From Bifidobacterium leontopitheci (GTDB lineage: Bacteria; Actinomycetota; Actinomycetes; Actinomycetales; Bifidobacteriaceae): a DNA stretch of 64,000 nt. Below the pieces are notes generated by a model. The model made no database searches. It was not told the DNA's origin and was given only the letters and a program-made list of their open reading frames with translations. The stretch covers positions 45,944-109,943 of the forward strand of contig NZ_WBVT01000007.1 of the NCBI RefSeq assembly GCF_009193355.1, read 5' to 3'. Position 1 is the stretch's first letter; every line of letters begins with the position of its first letter. The position numbers and the translations under genes are program-made. Positions 8,994 to 18,108 of the stretch are shown here, piece by piece.

Positions 8994-10229
8994 TCAGTCC
9001 GCCGGGTCTGCCGGGCCCGGCGACCCCGCGAGTATCCGGGTGAGATACCGGGCCACCGCGCGGACCGCCGCGATGGTCGTCACGTAATCCATGTGCGTGG
9101 GGCCGATCGACCCGACGAACGCGATCGGCGCGCCCGAGTCCGTATTTGCGACGTCGTCACCAGGCACGTCGTCACCGGGCACACCGACATCGGGCACACC
9201 GACATCCGGTACATTGTCATCCGCTACGCCGGCATGGTCGTCATGCGACCGACTGTGACCGATCTGACGCTGGCCGGAACCGGCGTCTTTCGCACCATCG
9301 GATTCGGCGTTCGATGGCAGGCCGCCGTACCCCGAGGTCACCACGGAGGCGTGAAGCAGCCCCGGCGTATGCGTCTCCGAGCCGATGGCGACGCCGACAC
9401 CGTTGGCATCGGCCTCCTCGGACAGCGACGTCATCAGCCGCATCAGCACCACCTGCTCCTCAAGCGCGTCGAAGAGCGGCGCGAGCTGGGCCACGTCCGG
9501 CTGATGCGCAAGATGCGAGGCCCCCGCCATGTACAGTTCGCCGGACCGTTCGTTGTCGCCCATGGCGTCGAACACGTTCGCCATGGCCGCATACAGCCCG
9601 CGCATGACCGTCTCCGGCGCGGTTGCGACCGCCAGCGAACGCGCCTTGACCGCGCATTTCGCGAACGACAGGCCAACACATGCCGCATTGAGGGATTCCG
9701 TCATCTCGCCGACGGTCCGGTCATCGGGCTGGGGGAACACGGTCATCGTGTGCTGCGCGACGCCGCCCGCATCCGTGACGACGACCGCCAGCAGCACGTT
9801 CGTGGAGACGGGGACCATCTGTATGCGCCTGACCTTGGCGCGCGCCGGCGAGGGGGACGCCACTACCGCGACCTGCCCGGTGATGCCGGAGAGCAGGCGG
9901 GCGGCGCGCTGCAGCGTGTCCTGCAGGCTGACCGAACCGGAGAGGAAGGTCTCGATGCCACGCTTCTGGGCCGCCGACAACGGCACGACGGTGGAAATCC
10001 GGTCGACGAAGTACCGGTACCCCTTCTCCGTGGGCACGCGTCCCGCCGACGTGTGCGGCTGGATGAGATAGCCTTCGTCCTCGAGCGCCGCCATGTCGTT
10101 GCGGATGGTGGCCGAACTGACGCCGAGGTCGTGCTTGCGCGCCAACGCGGCCGACCCGACGGGCTCCTGCGAGCGAATGTAGTCCTCTACTATGGCTCGC
10201 AGCACCATCATCCTTCTGGATTGCACCAT
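8994..10229 (-). CDS. hrcA: Heat-inducible transcription repressor HrcA
   Basis: Represses heat-shock genes by binding CIRCE; GroEL keeps it active. 411 residues, longer than the usual 340-370. The N-terminal winged helix is clear (MMVLRAIVEDYIRSQEPVGS followed by SSATIRNDMAALEDEGYL), as is the HTSAGRVPTEKGYRYFVD motif. Between about residues 318 and 368 there is a low-complexity Asp/Val/Gly/Pro stretch with near repeats (VPDVGVPDVGVPGDDVPGDD), which interrupts the C-terminal effector domain. The start at 10229 has ggaaggagg upstream. A perfect CIRCE 58 bp ahead implies autoregulation. Confidence 0.95.
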   Translation of the reverse strand: MVQSRRMMVLRAIVEDYIRSQEPVGSAALARKHDLGVSSATIRNDMAALEDEGYLIQPHTSAGRVPTEKGYRYFVDRISTVVPLSAAQKRGIETFLSGSVSLQDTLQRAARLLSGITGQVAVVASPSPARAKVRRIQMVPVSTNVLLAVVVTDAGGVAQHTMTVFPQPDDRTVGEMTESLNAACVGLSFAKCAVKARSLAVATAPETVMRGLYAAMANVFDAMGDNERSGELYMAGASHLAHQPDVAQLAPLFDALEEQVVLMRLMTSLSEEADANGVGVAIGSETHTPGLLHASVVTSGYGGLPSNAESDGAKDAGSGQRQIGHSRSHDDHAGVADDNVPDVGVPDVGVPGDDVPGDDVANTDSGAPIAFVGSIGPTHMDYVTTIAAVRAVARYLTRILAGSPGPADPAD

Positions 10230-10286
10230 GGCATCCTCCTTCCGGCCGTGCTCGTGTCTGGTCATGGTCCACTGTGACATCCATTT

Positions 10287-10313
10287 TTAGCACTCATCGG
10301 CAACGAGTGCTAA
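10287..10313. promoter_or_regulatory. CIRCE operator
   Basis: ttagcactc, nine bases, gagtgctaa: an exact match to the HrcA-binding CIRCE consensus, located in the leader or promoter of hrcA-dnaJ. Confidence 0.97.
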
Positions 10314-10413
10314 CGCGTTCGTTCACAGAGGAAGCGCCGAGCGGCCCGCCATGTGCGCCGCTTCAGGTGAACGTCGGATGAACCTCACGCGTACAGCACA
10401 TCGCCGCACATCT

Positions 10414-10431
10414 TTGTGAGCGCTACCATAA
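10414..10431. promoter_or_regulatory. LacI-type operator candidate upstream of tkt
   Basis: ttgtgagcgctaccataa contains the perfect half tgtgagcgct around an AGCGCT core. LacI-family regulators of central carbon genes in bifidobacteria (AraQ, MalR type) are known to bind such cores. A second inverted repeat, cgaaccga-ttcg-tcggttcg, lies at 10458-10477. Both are candidate sites for control of tkt; neither is tested. Confidence 0.45.
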
Positions 10432-10571
10432 CAAAACTTACCAAAACACGCCAAAATCGAACCGATTCGTCGGTTCGGGCGATTACTATGGTGAGTGCAA
10501 TGTGAGGGTATGCATGACCCGGCACAAGCCGGGCGCGTGGTGCCCGAAGTATTGGAAGGAAAATTACAGAC

Positions 10572-12674
10572 ATGACCGAATTCAAGGAGACCGAACTGGA
10601 CGAGCGCGCCATCAAGATGGCCAAGGTCCTTTCGGCTGATGCGGTTGAGAAGGCTGGAAGCGGCCACCCCGGTTCCCCTGTCTCCCTGGCGCCCGTCGCC
10701 TACACGCTGTACCAGCATTTCATCAAGCACGATCCGAACGATCCCAACTGGGAAGGCCGCGATCGCTTCATCCTTTCCGGCGGCCACGCCTCCCTCACCC
10801 AGTACGTCCAGCTGTACTTCTCCGGCTACGGCGTTACCCTCGATGACCTCAAGCACTTCCGCGGCGGCGCGGACACCCGCACCCCGGGCCACCCGGAGTA
10901 CGGCCTGACCCCTGGCATCGAGATGACCACCGGCCCGCTGGGCCAGGGCTTCGCCTCCGCCATCGGCTTCGCCTACGGCGAGCGTTTCCAGCGCGGCCTG
11001 CTCGATCCGGACACCCCGAAGGAAGAATCCCCCTTCTACCACAAGATCTGGGCGATCTGCGGTGAGGGCGACATCGAGGAAGGCATCTCCGGCGAGGCCG
11101 CCTCGCTGGCCGCCAACCAGAAGCTCGGCAACCTGACCGTGATCTTCGACGCCAACCGTATCCAGATCGAGGGCGACACCAATCTGGTGCTGGCCGAGGA
11201 CGTGCTCAAGCGCTTCCAGGCCTACGGCTGGTACACCGACGAGTTCAGCTTCATCCAGCCCGACGGCTCCTACAAGGAGGACGTCGAGGGCCTGGCCGAG
11301 GTCATCGCGAAGGCCGAGAAGGCCGCTCCGGACCAGCCGAAGCTCATCAAGATCCACTCCCTCATCGCTTGGCCGACCCCGGGCAAGACCAACGACCCGT
11401 CCTCGCACGGCTCCAAGCTGGGCGCCGAGGCCGTCGCCGGCCTGAAGAAGATCCTGGGCTTCGACCCGGAGCAGTCCTTCCAGATCGATGAGGAAGCCCT
11501 CGCCCACGCCCGCAAGGTCGCCGAGCGCGGCCTCGAGGCCCACAAGGAATGGGACGAGAAGTACGAGGCCTGGCGCAAGGCCAACCCGGACAAGGCCGCC
11601 CTGTACGACCGTCTGAAGGCCGGCGAGCTGCCGGAAGGCTTCGACAAGGCCCTCGACGATCTCGAGGCCACCTTCGAGGTCGGCAAGGGCGTCGCCACCC
11701 GTGGCGCCTCCGGCTCCGTCCTCAACGCCATCGCGGCCGTCATGCCGGAACTGTGGGGCGGCTCCGCCGACCTCGGTGGTTCCAACAAGACCGATCTCAA
11801 GGGCGCTGCCACCTTCGCCCCGGCCGAGTGCGCCACCAAGCAGTGGCCGGTCTGCAACGAATTCGGCCGCCAGCTGCACTTCGGCGTGCGCGAGTTCGCC
11901 ATGGGCTGCATCACCAACGGCATCCTGCTCGGCTCCCACACCCGTCCGTTCGGCGGCACCTTCTTCATGTTCTCCGACTACGAGCGCTCCGCCGTTCGTC
12001 TGGCCGCCCTCATGAAGATCCCGAACCTCTACGTGTGGACGCACGATTCCGTCGCCGTCGGCGAGGATGGCCCGACCCACCAGCCGATTGAGCACCTCGC
12101 GTCCTTCCGCGCGATCCCGCAGCTCGAGGTCGTCCGCCCGGCCGACGCGTTCGAGACCGCCGAGGCCTACCGTTACTTCTTCGAGAAGAAGAACACGCTG
12201 CCGACCGCCATGGTCCTGACCCGTCAGGGCGTCCCGACGCTCGCCGAGACCGCCGCCAAGGCTAAGGAAGGCGTTAAGAAGGGCGCCTACGTGCTCGTCG
12301 ACACCGAGGGCACCCCGGACGTCATCATCATGGCTTCCGGCTCCGAGGTCCAGTGGGCCGTTTCCGCCGCCAAGACCCTCGCCGAGAAGGGCGTCAAGGC
12401 ACGCGTGGTCTCCTTCCCGTCCATGGAGTGGTTCGAGGAGCAGGACGCCGAGTACAAGGAGGCCGTGCTTCCGGCTTCCGTCAAGGCCCGTGTCTCCGTC
12501 GAGGCCGGCGTTGCGATGCCGTGGTACAAGTACCTCGGCTCCTACGGCAAGCCCGTCTCCATCGAGCAGTTCGGCCTGCAGGGCAATGGCGCGCAGAACA
12601 TGATCGACCTCGGCATCACCGCCGAGCACGTGGTCGAGGCCGCCGAGGCGTCCATCGCCGAGGCCAACGCCTGA
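10572..12674 (+). CDS. tkt: Transketolase
   Basis: Transfers two-carbon ketol units between sugar phosphates using thiamine diphosphate. In bifidobacteria it acts with transaldolase to make the pentose phosphates that feed phosphoketolase (bifid shunt). 700 residues, full length. The N-terminal TPP-binding region is seen (KAGSGHPGSPVSLAP; GEGDIEEGISGEAASLA), followed by the pyrimidine-binding domain with the VGEDGPTHQPIEHLAS motif and the C-terminal domain. The ATG at 10572 follows ggaagg. tal follows after 111 bp in the same direction, with its own ribosome site. Confidence 0.97.
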   Translation: MTEFKETELDERAIKMAKVLSADAVEKAGSGHPGSPVSLAPVAYTLYQHFIKHDPNDPNWEGRDRFILSGGHASLTQYVQLYFSGYGVTLDDLKHFRGGADTRTPGHPEYGLTPGIEMTTGPLGQGFASAIGFAYGERFQRGLLDPDTPKEESPFYHKIWAICGEGDIEEGISGEAASLAANQKLGNLTVIFDANRIQIEGDTNLVLAEDVLKRFQAYGWYTDEFSFIQPDGSYKEDVEGLAEVIAKAEKAAPDQPKLIKIHSLIAWPTPGKTNDPSSHGSKLGAEAVAGLKKILGFDPEQSFQIDEEALAHARKVAERGLEAHKEWDEKYEAWRKANPDKAALYDRLKAGELPEGFDKALDDLEATFEVGKGVATRGASGSVLNAIAAVMPELWGGSADLGGSNKTDLKGAATFAPAECATKQWPVCNEFGRQLHFGVREFAMGCITNGILLGSHTRPFGGTFFMFSDYERSAVRLAALMKIPNLYVWTHDSVAVGEDGPTHQPIEHLASFRAIPQLEVVRPADAFETAEAYRYFFEKKNTLPTAMVLTRQGVPTLAETAAKAKEGVKKGAYVLVDTEGTPDVIIMASGSEVQWAVSAAKTLAEKGVKARVVSFPSMEWFEEQDAEYKEAVLPASVKARVSVEAGVAMPWYKYLGSYGKPVSIEQFGLQGNGAQNMIDLGITAEHVVEAAEASIAEANA

Positions 12675-12785
12675 TTCATTCCCGCAAGGGACGAATACAC
12701 GCCTAGAGCGTAGGGAGGGGTTGCGGCAACGCCGCCCCTCCCCCAACAAGATTTGATCCAATAAGGTATCAAGGAGAAAACAACA

Positions 12786-13889
12786 ATGACTGAAGCAACT
12801 CAGCGCACGTCCGACAACGGCGTCTCCATCTGGCTGGACGACCTGTCCCGCTCCCGCATCGAGTCCGGCTCCCTGCAGGACCTCATCGCCAACAAGAACG
12901 TGGTCGGCGTCACCACCAACCCGTCCATCTTCCAGAAGGCCCTGAGCCAGGTCGGTCCGTACGACGCGCAGCTCAAGGAGCTGGGCAAGGTCGACGTCGA
13001 GACCGCCGTGCGTGAGCTCACCACCACCGATGTGCGCAACGCCACCGACATCTTCCGCGAGATCGCCGAGAAGACCGATTTCGTTGACGGCCGCGTCTCC
13101 ATCGAGGTTGACCCGCGTCTCGCTCACGAGACCGAGGCCACCGAGAAGCAGGCTGTCGAACTGTGGGAGAAGGTCAACCGTCCGAACGCGATGATCAAGA
13201 TCCCGGCGACCCTCGAGGGCCTGCCGGCCATCACCGCCACCCTGGCCAAGGGCATCTCCGTCAACGTCACCCTGATCTTCTCGCTCGAGCGCTACGAGCA
13301 GGTCATCGACGCCTACATCGAGGGCATCGCCCAGGCTGCCGCCAACGGCCACGACCTGAAGCACATCGGCTCCGTCGCGTCCTTCTTCGTGTCCCGCGTG
13401 GACACCGCCGTCGACAAGCTGCTCGAAGCCAACGGCTCCGACGAGGCCAAGGCCCTCGAGGGCAAGGCCGCCGTCGCCAACGCTCGCCTCGCCTACGAGC
13501 TCTTCGAGAAGAAGTTCGCCGAGGATCCGCGCTGGGCTGACCTGGCCGCCAAGGGCGCCAAGGTCCAGCGTCCGCTGTGGGCCTCCACCGGCACCAAGAA
13601 CCCGGCCTACTCCGACTGCAAGTACGTTGACGAGCTCGTCGCGAAGCACATCGTCAACACCATGCCGGAGAAGACCCTGAACGCTCTGGCCGACCACGGC
13701 AACGGCGCTCCGTCCATCGAGGGCACCTACGAGGAGTCCCACGCCATCATCAACAAGCTGGCTGAGCTGGGCATCAACCTCAAGGACGTCACCGACAAGC
13801 TGGAGGCCGACGGTGTCGCCGCCTTCATCAAGTCCTGGGATTCCGTGCTCGCCGATGTTCAGTCCGGCATCGACCGCGTGAACGCCTGA
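12786..13889 (+). CDS. tal: Transaldolase
   Basis: Transfers a dihydroxyacetone unit between sedoheptulose-7-phosphate or fructose-6-phosphate and an aldose phosphate, working with Tkt in the bifid shunt. 367 residues, the long actinobacterial type. Features are GVTTNPSIFQKA near the N-terminus, the Schiff-base Lys in NAMIKIPAT, and VASFFVSRVDTAVD. Start ATG at 12786 with caaggag 10 bases upstream. Codon use is strongly biased, as expected for a highly expressed gene. Two hairpins follow. Confidence 0.96.
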   Translation: MTEATQRTSDNGVSIWLDDLSRSRIESGSLQDLIANKNVVGVTTNPSIFQKALSQVGPYDAQLKELGKVDVETAVRELTTTDVRNATDIFREIAEKTDFVDGRVSIEVDPRLAHETEATEKQAVELWEKVNRPNAMIKIPATLEGLPAITATLAKGISVNVTLIFSLERYEQVIDAYIEGIAQAAANGHDLKHIGSVASFFVSRVDTAVDKLLEANGSDEAKALEGKAAVANARLAYELFEKKFAEDPRWADLAAKGAKVQRPLWASTGTKNPAYSDCKYVDELVAKHIVNTMPEKTLNALADHGNGAPSIEGTYEESHAIINKLAELGINLKDVTDKLEADGVAAFIKSWDSVLADVQSGIDRVNA

Positions 13890-13904
13890 GCATGACGCCA
13901 CTCT

Positions 13905-13938
13905 GATGCGGCTGGATACCATGGTTTCTAGCCGCATC
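13905..13938 (+). terminator. Hairpin downstream of tal
   Basis: gatgcggct (13905-13913) pairs with agccgcatc (13930-13938), 15 bp after the tal stop. It is probably the first of two terminators. Confidence 0.6.
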
Positions 13939-13955
13939 TCAGACTGGTGAAGCAT

Positions 13956-13997
13956 AAGGGGCGGTGTTACCTGACCAATCAGGTAACACCGCCCCTT
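13956..13997. terminator. Bidirectional hairpin between tal and the aminotransferase gene
   Basis: A perfect 19-bp stem (13956-13974 with 13979-13997) and a 4-base loop, ending ccttgtcatatt, between convergent genes. Confidence 0.8.
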
Positions 13998-14056
13998 GTC
14001 ATATTCCATATGCTGCGAGGATTCCCGGCCGGGCATTGCACCCCCCCCGCCGACGT

Positions 14057-15229
14057 TCAGCGTTCCGCAAGCCGCTGCAGCCACGCACGCATGCGTCGCA
14101 ACCCTTCGGCCGTGTCCTCTGCCGTGCCGACATAGGACAGCCGTACGTAGTCACGGCCACGCTCGCCGAAGCCGGATGCCGGCGTCACCACGACCTTCGC
14201 CTCACGTAGCAGCCGAATCGCAAAATCGTGGTCGTCCATGTCCGTCGCCTTGACGTTGATGAGCACATAGAACGCACCGTCCGGCACGTTGCAGCTCACC
14301 AACGGCATGTCGGCGACGGCGCTGACGACCATGTCCCGATTGCGACGATATGCGGCGGTCATCGTCGTCAGGATGTCCGCGGAACCATCCAACGCCGCAA
14401 CCGCCCCGGCCTGCAGTGCGCCCGGCACACAGGAGACCACATTCTCCTGCATGACCATCATCCGGTCGATGACGGCCTTCGGGCCGAGCGCGCATCCGAT
14501 ACGCCATCCGGTCATGGCGAACGTCTTCGAGAACGAGTCGACGACGATGGTCCGCTCCTGCATTCCCTGCATCGCAGCGATCGACAGGCAGCTGACATCC
14601 TCGTCATAGACGAACGCGCGATACACTTCGTCGCTGATCACCCACAGATCGTGCCGCTTCGCCACCTGTGCGATCGCCTCCAGCTCATCGGGCGCAATGA
14701 CCGCTCCGGTCGGGTTCGACGGCGAATTCAGCAGCAGCGCACGAGTGCGTGGCGTGACCGCAGCCTCGACGTCCTCGGCGCGCATGCGGAACCCGTTCCG
14801 TTCGTAAAGCGGAACCGGCACGACGTTCGCCTGCACCATCTGCACCTGCCCGAAGTAGTTCGCGTACCCGGGGTCCGGAATGAGGATGTCGTCGCCGGGG
14901 TCCAGGGTGGCGATCATCGCCAGATACATGGCTTCCATGCCGCCTGCGGTGATGATGATGTCCGTATCCGGATCATAGACGATGCCGTCCTGCCGCCCGC
15001 GGTACCGGCACCAGGCGGACCGCAGTGCCGCGGTGCCACGGTTCGGCGTGTAATGGGTGTCGCCATGGATCGCCGCCTGGTATGCGGCGTCGATCATCGG
15101 ACGCGGCGTGTCGAATCCCGGCTCCCCGATGGCGAACGACACGGCGTCGGGAACGCCGGCCGCCAGTTCGAACATCTCCCTGACGCTGGGATACAGTGCC
15201 TGCTGGGCACGCTGGGATATGACCGGCAT
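14057..15229 (-). CDS. Pyridoxal-phosphate aminotransferase, class I
   Basis: Fold-type I aminotransferase of 390 residues. The PLP Lys lies in SFSKTFAMTGWRIG, the Asn/Pro pair in LNSPSNPTGAV, the Asp/Tyr pair in ISDEVYRAFVY, and the carboxylate-binding Arg in YVRLSYVG. The opening (PSVREMFELAAG, then AIGEPGFDTP) is typical of the aspartate/aromatic aminotransferase subgroup that also includes diaminopimelate-type enzymes, so the amino acid cannot be assigned. The ATG at 15229 has gaggttctt ahead. It is monocistronic, convergent with tal and divergent from brnQ. Confidence 0.88.
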   Translation of the reverse strand: MPVISQRAQQALYPSVREMFELAAGVPDAVSFAIGEPGFDTPRPMIDAAYQAAIHGDTHYTPNRGTAALRSAWCRYRGRQDGIVYDPDTDIIITAGGMEAMYLAMIATLDPGDDILIPDPGYANYFGQVQMVQANVVPVPLYERNGFRMRAEDVEAAVTPRTRALLLNSPSNPTGAVIAPDELEAIAQVAKRHDLWVISDEVYRAFVYDEDVSCLSIAAMQGMQERTIVVDSFSKTFAMTGWRIGCALGPKAVIDRMMVMQENVVSCVPGALQAGAVAALDGSADILTTMTAAYRRNRDMVVSAVADMPLVSCNVPDGAFYVLINVKATDMDDHDFAIRLLREAKVVVTPASGFGERGRDYVRLSYVGTAEDTAEGLRRMRAWLQRLAER

Positions 15230-15378
15230 AAGAACCTCCTCATGTCACGATGACTGCGCGTATCGACGGTCGGCAGGCGAAACCGCCTGATGGATTACGC
15301 ATCGTACCGTCATTGTGTGTCGGCTTGTCTGCAACGACCGATACGCGAACCGAATCGTGTCATGTGCGACGGTTTCCC

Positions 15379-15408
15379 TTGACCAATGCGACGCCCAGCT
15401 GATAGGTT
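15379..15408 (+). promoter_or_regulatory. Probable promoter of brnQ
   Basis: ttgacc (15379-15384), an 18-bp spacer and taggtt (15403-15408), about 50 bp before the brnQ start. Confidence 0.5.
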
Positions 15409-15457
15409 CGGCTCGGATAATCACGACAAACGACAGGTATGACCCCGGAGGGCACCA

Positions 15458-16882
15458 ATGCCAAATACCATCACCACAGCGACTGGCCGGCTGGGCGCCC
15501 GGCAACGTCTGCTGATGGCGTTCACGTTCTTTTCGATGTTCTTCGGCGCGGGCAACCTGATTTTCCCGCCGTTCGTCGGAGCGCAGGCAGGCGGCGCGTC
15601 ACTGCCGGCATCGATCGGGTTCATCGTCTCGGCGGTCGGCCTGCCGATCCTCGGCGTGCTCGCCGTCACATTCGCGGGCGGCTTCGACCATCTCGCCTCC
15701 CGCGTCTCCCCCAGGTTCGGCTTGGCGCTCGGCATGGCGATCATCCTGACGATCGGCCCGTGCTTCGCCATCCCCCGTACAGCGACGACCTCGTTCGAGA
15801 TGATGGTCGTCCCCCTCGTCGCCGATGGTCCCGTCTGGCTGTGGCGTCTCGGCTATTCGCTGGTGTTCTTCGCGCTGTCGTTCGTGTTCGCCCAGCATCC
15901 CGAACGGCTGTCCAACGTGCTTGGACGGTTCATGGGGCCACTGCTGCTCGTGCTCATCGCCGTGCTGTTCGTCAGCTGTCTCGTCCATGGTGACGGAACC
16001 GTTCCACCGCCGTCCGGCAACTACCGGACCAACCAGATGTCACGCGGCTTTCTCGACGGCTACCAGACCATGGATTTGCTGGCCGCACTGTATTTCGGCA
16101 TCGTGATCTCGGCCAACATCCGCGCCGAACACATCGACGATGAGATGCAGGTACGTCGCGAGACCGCATACGCCGGTCTTGGCACAGGCGTGCTGCTGAT
16201 TCTCATCTATGCCGCGCTGAGCTATGTCGGTGTCGTCTCCGGCTCGATCAGGACCATCGATCCCGCGACCGATACCGGAGCGACCGTGCTCACCAATCTC
16301 ACCTCGTCGCTGTTCGGCACCATGGGCACCGTGTTCCTGGGATTGGTGTTCGTCATCGCGTGCCTGAACGTGTGCACCGGTCTCATCTGCACATGCGCGA
16401 CCTATTTTCATGACACGTTCCCCACGGTGTTCGGCCGTCCGGTGAGCTACCGGGCATGGCAGGTCGCGTTCACCGTGTTCAGCGTCATCGTGTCGAACGC
16501 CGGTCTGAGCCTGATCATCGAGGTTTCGGTTCCCGTGCTTGCCGCCTTGTATCCGATCGCCATCGTGCTGGTGCTGCTCGCGTTGACCCATGGTCTGCTC
16601 GGCTCGCGTCTGCCGCGCATCTACCAGTGGACTGTGGCGTGCACCGCCGTCCCCGCGTTCCTGTCGTGCGTGGTGTCGCTCGCCGACGTGTTCGGCGGTT
16701 CGATTCCATGGCTGGCCGCCATGTTGCGTCTGCTGCCATGGTCACAGTACCAGCTGGGATGGGTGGTTCCGGCATGCGTCGGTCTGCTGGCCGGCATAGT
16801 TGATTCGCTATGCCGTCCAGTAGACCGACACTCAGACGACGAGCGTGAAGGCGAGGCCGAACGCCGCTGCTGCGATCAGTGA
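15458..16882 (+). CDS. brnQ: Branched-chain amino acid transport protein (LIVCS family)
   Basis: Cation-coupled symporter for Leu/Ile/Val in the cytoplasmic membrane. 474 residues with about 12 hydrophobic helices. It opens with the family signature FFSMFFGAGNLIFPPFVG and carries the conserved TIGPCFAIPRTATTSFE-like stretch after the third helix. The start ATG at 15458 has cggagggc directly upstream. The C-terminal tail is hydrophilic and overlaps the end of the convergent membrane-protein gene by 51 bp (16832-16882). Confidence 0.93.
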   Translation: MPNTITTATGRLGARQRLLMAFTFFSMFFGAGNLIFPPFVGAQAGGASLPASIGFIVSAVGLPILGVLAVTFAGGFDHLASRVSPRFGLALGMAIILTIGPCFAIPRTATTSFEMMVVPLVADGPVWLWRLGYSLVFFALSFVFAQHPERLSNVLGRFMGPLLLVLIAVLFVSCLVHGDGTVPPPSGNYRTNQMSRGFLDGYQTMDLLAALYFGIVISANIRAEHIDDEMQVRRETAYAGLGTGVLLILIYAALSYVGVVSGSIRTIDPATDTGATVLTNLTSSLFGTMGTVFLGLVFVIACLNVCTGLICTCATYFHDTFPTVFGRPVSYRAWQVAFTVFSVIVSNAGLSLIIEVSVPVLAALYPIAIVLVLLALTHGLLGSRLPRIYQWTVACTAVPAFLSCVVSLADVFGGSIPWLAAMLRLLPWSQYQLGWVVPACVGLLAGIVDSLCRPVDRHSDDEREGEAERRCCDQ

Positions 16883-17917
16883 TCCGCTGAGTATGAGGAC
16901 GGTCGCGGTGCGACGCCTGTTCGTCCAGATGCAGACGCAGGCGAGCACCAGCAACACTCCGGAGACCGCCGGGAGCGTCAGCATCAGCGTTCGCAGCGTA
17001 TCTAGCGCACCTGAGCCGATGCAGGTTGCCGTCATGCCGATGCCATGCTCCCGGACGCCGGTCGCCGGGCAGAAGTCGGTTGCGGTCAATCCGTGCGAAC
17101 GGTACGTCCACGTCATCGCCGCAAACCACACCCATGACAATACTGCGACGATGCTGACGATGATACGGTGGACGGTCACACCGCGGGACGCAGGCTCACG
17201 GCTTTCATGCAGCGTGGACGGCAGCATCGTCAGGGCGAACGCCATCAATCCCAGACAGAAGGCGGCGTATGCCCCGCCGCTCATGTTGATGTAGTCCGAC
17301 AATGCGTATTCGGCGACGAACAACGGCATGACGCCTGTCGCCACGGCCAGCAGCACCTGCCGGATGATGGCGGTCGTATGCCCGGTGCCAGACGCACTGT
17401 CATCGCTGCCGCCGCGAAGAGATAGGAGCGCATACGCCGCCCACACCGCAGCCGATATCAGCCAGACCACGATGTTTTCCCAGTTGCCGCCCCACACGAG
17501 CAAGGCGACCGCCGCGAGCAACGGAACCACCAGCCAAGCCAGCATACGGTACGCCGGCTTTGACCGCCCAGCCTTCCGCATCCGCGCAGACGCCGCGACG
17601 AACTGCAGCATGACCACGGTGCCCGTAACGGTCATGACCAGGGCGATCGCTGTGATGGCCGCATACCACGGCAGCGGCGTCAGGCAGTCGCCGTACATGT
17701 CCCCCGAGCCGGGGTACGGTCCGCTGGTGTAGTAGGACATCCTGTTGATCACCGGGCATTCCGGATGCATCATCTCGCCGCCCCAGATGTCCACATACAG
17801 TGGCGCGAACGACACCGCCGCACCGGTCAATGCGGCGATGGCCGTCATGACGGCATATGCCGTCACCCCTATGCCGGGGCTCTTCGTTGCCGCCGCCGGC
17901 TTCATTACCCTGTTCAT
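16832..17917 (-). CDS. Multi-pass membrane protein of unknown function
   Basis: 361 residues with about nine hydrophobic segments (for example VTAYAVMTAIAALTGAAV, AITAIALVMTVTGTVVML, TLPAVSGVLLVLACVCIW). Two cysteine-containing outer loops, one between helices 1 and 2 and one between helices 7 and 8, could form disulfides. No family recognised and no catalytic motif seen. The start at 17917 (MNRVMKPAAATKSPG) has a strong ribosome site, ggaggtgctctc; the longer upstream frame is rejected. Its 3' end overlaps brnQ tail to tail by 51 bp. The next minus-strand gene upstream is beyond the stop of the MATE gene, so it seems to be transcribed alone. Confidence 0.75.
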   Translation of the reverse strand: MNRVMKPAAATKSPGIGVTAYAVMTAIAALTGAAVSFAPLYVDIWGGEMMHPECPVINRMSYYTSGPYPGSGDMYGDCLTPLPWYAAITAIALVMTVTGTVVMLQFVAASARMRKAGRSKPAYRMLAWLVVPLLAAVALLVWGGNWENIVVWLISAAVWAAYALLSLRGGSDDSASGTGHTTAIIRQVLLAVATGVMPLFVAEYALSDYINMSGGAYAAFCLGLMAFALTMLPSTLHESREPASRGVTVHRIIVSIVAVLSWVWFAAMTWTYRSHGLTATDFCPATGVREHGIGMTATCIGSGALDTLRTLMLTLPAVSGVLLVLACVCIWTNRRRTATVLILSGSLIAAAAFGLAFTLVV

Positions 17918-18108
17918 GAGAGCACCTCCGTGCCTGTCGATGGAGGGGCCGGCCTCCTGTCTTGTCGTGGCGGTCCGCCCTTGCATCCAACACTATCCCG
18001 TCAGCGCCGTATCGCAATCCCCGATACAGATTTCATTTACAAATCCGCGTATCTCACTGCAACAATATCGCCAGCGCAACGTCGCCAGCGCAACATCACC
18101 GGCGGCCG

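Noticed and set aside
10323..14084. 1253-codon open frame antisense to tkt and tal
   Set aside because: It is a mirror of two clearly recognised genes with strong codon bias; high GC at third positions removes stops on the other strand. No ribosome site or known protein.
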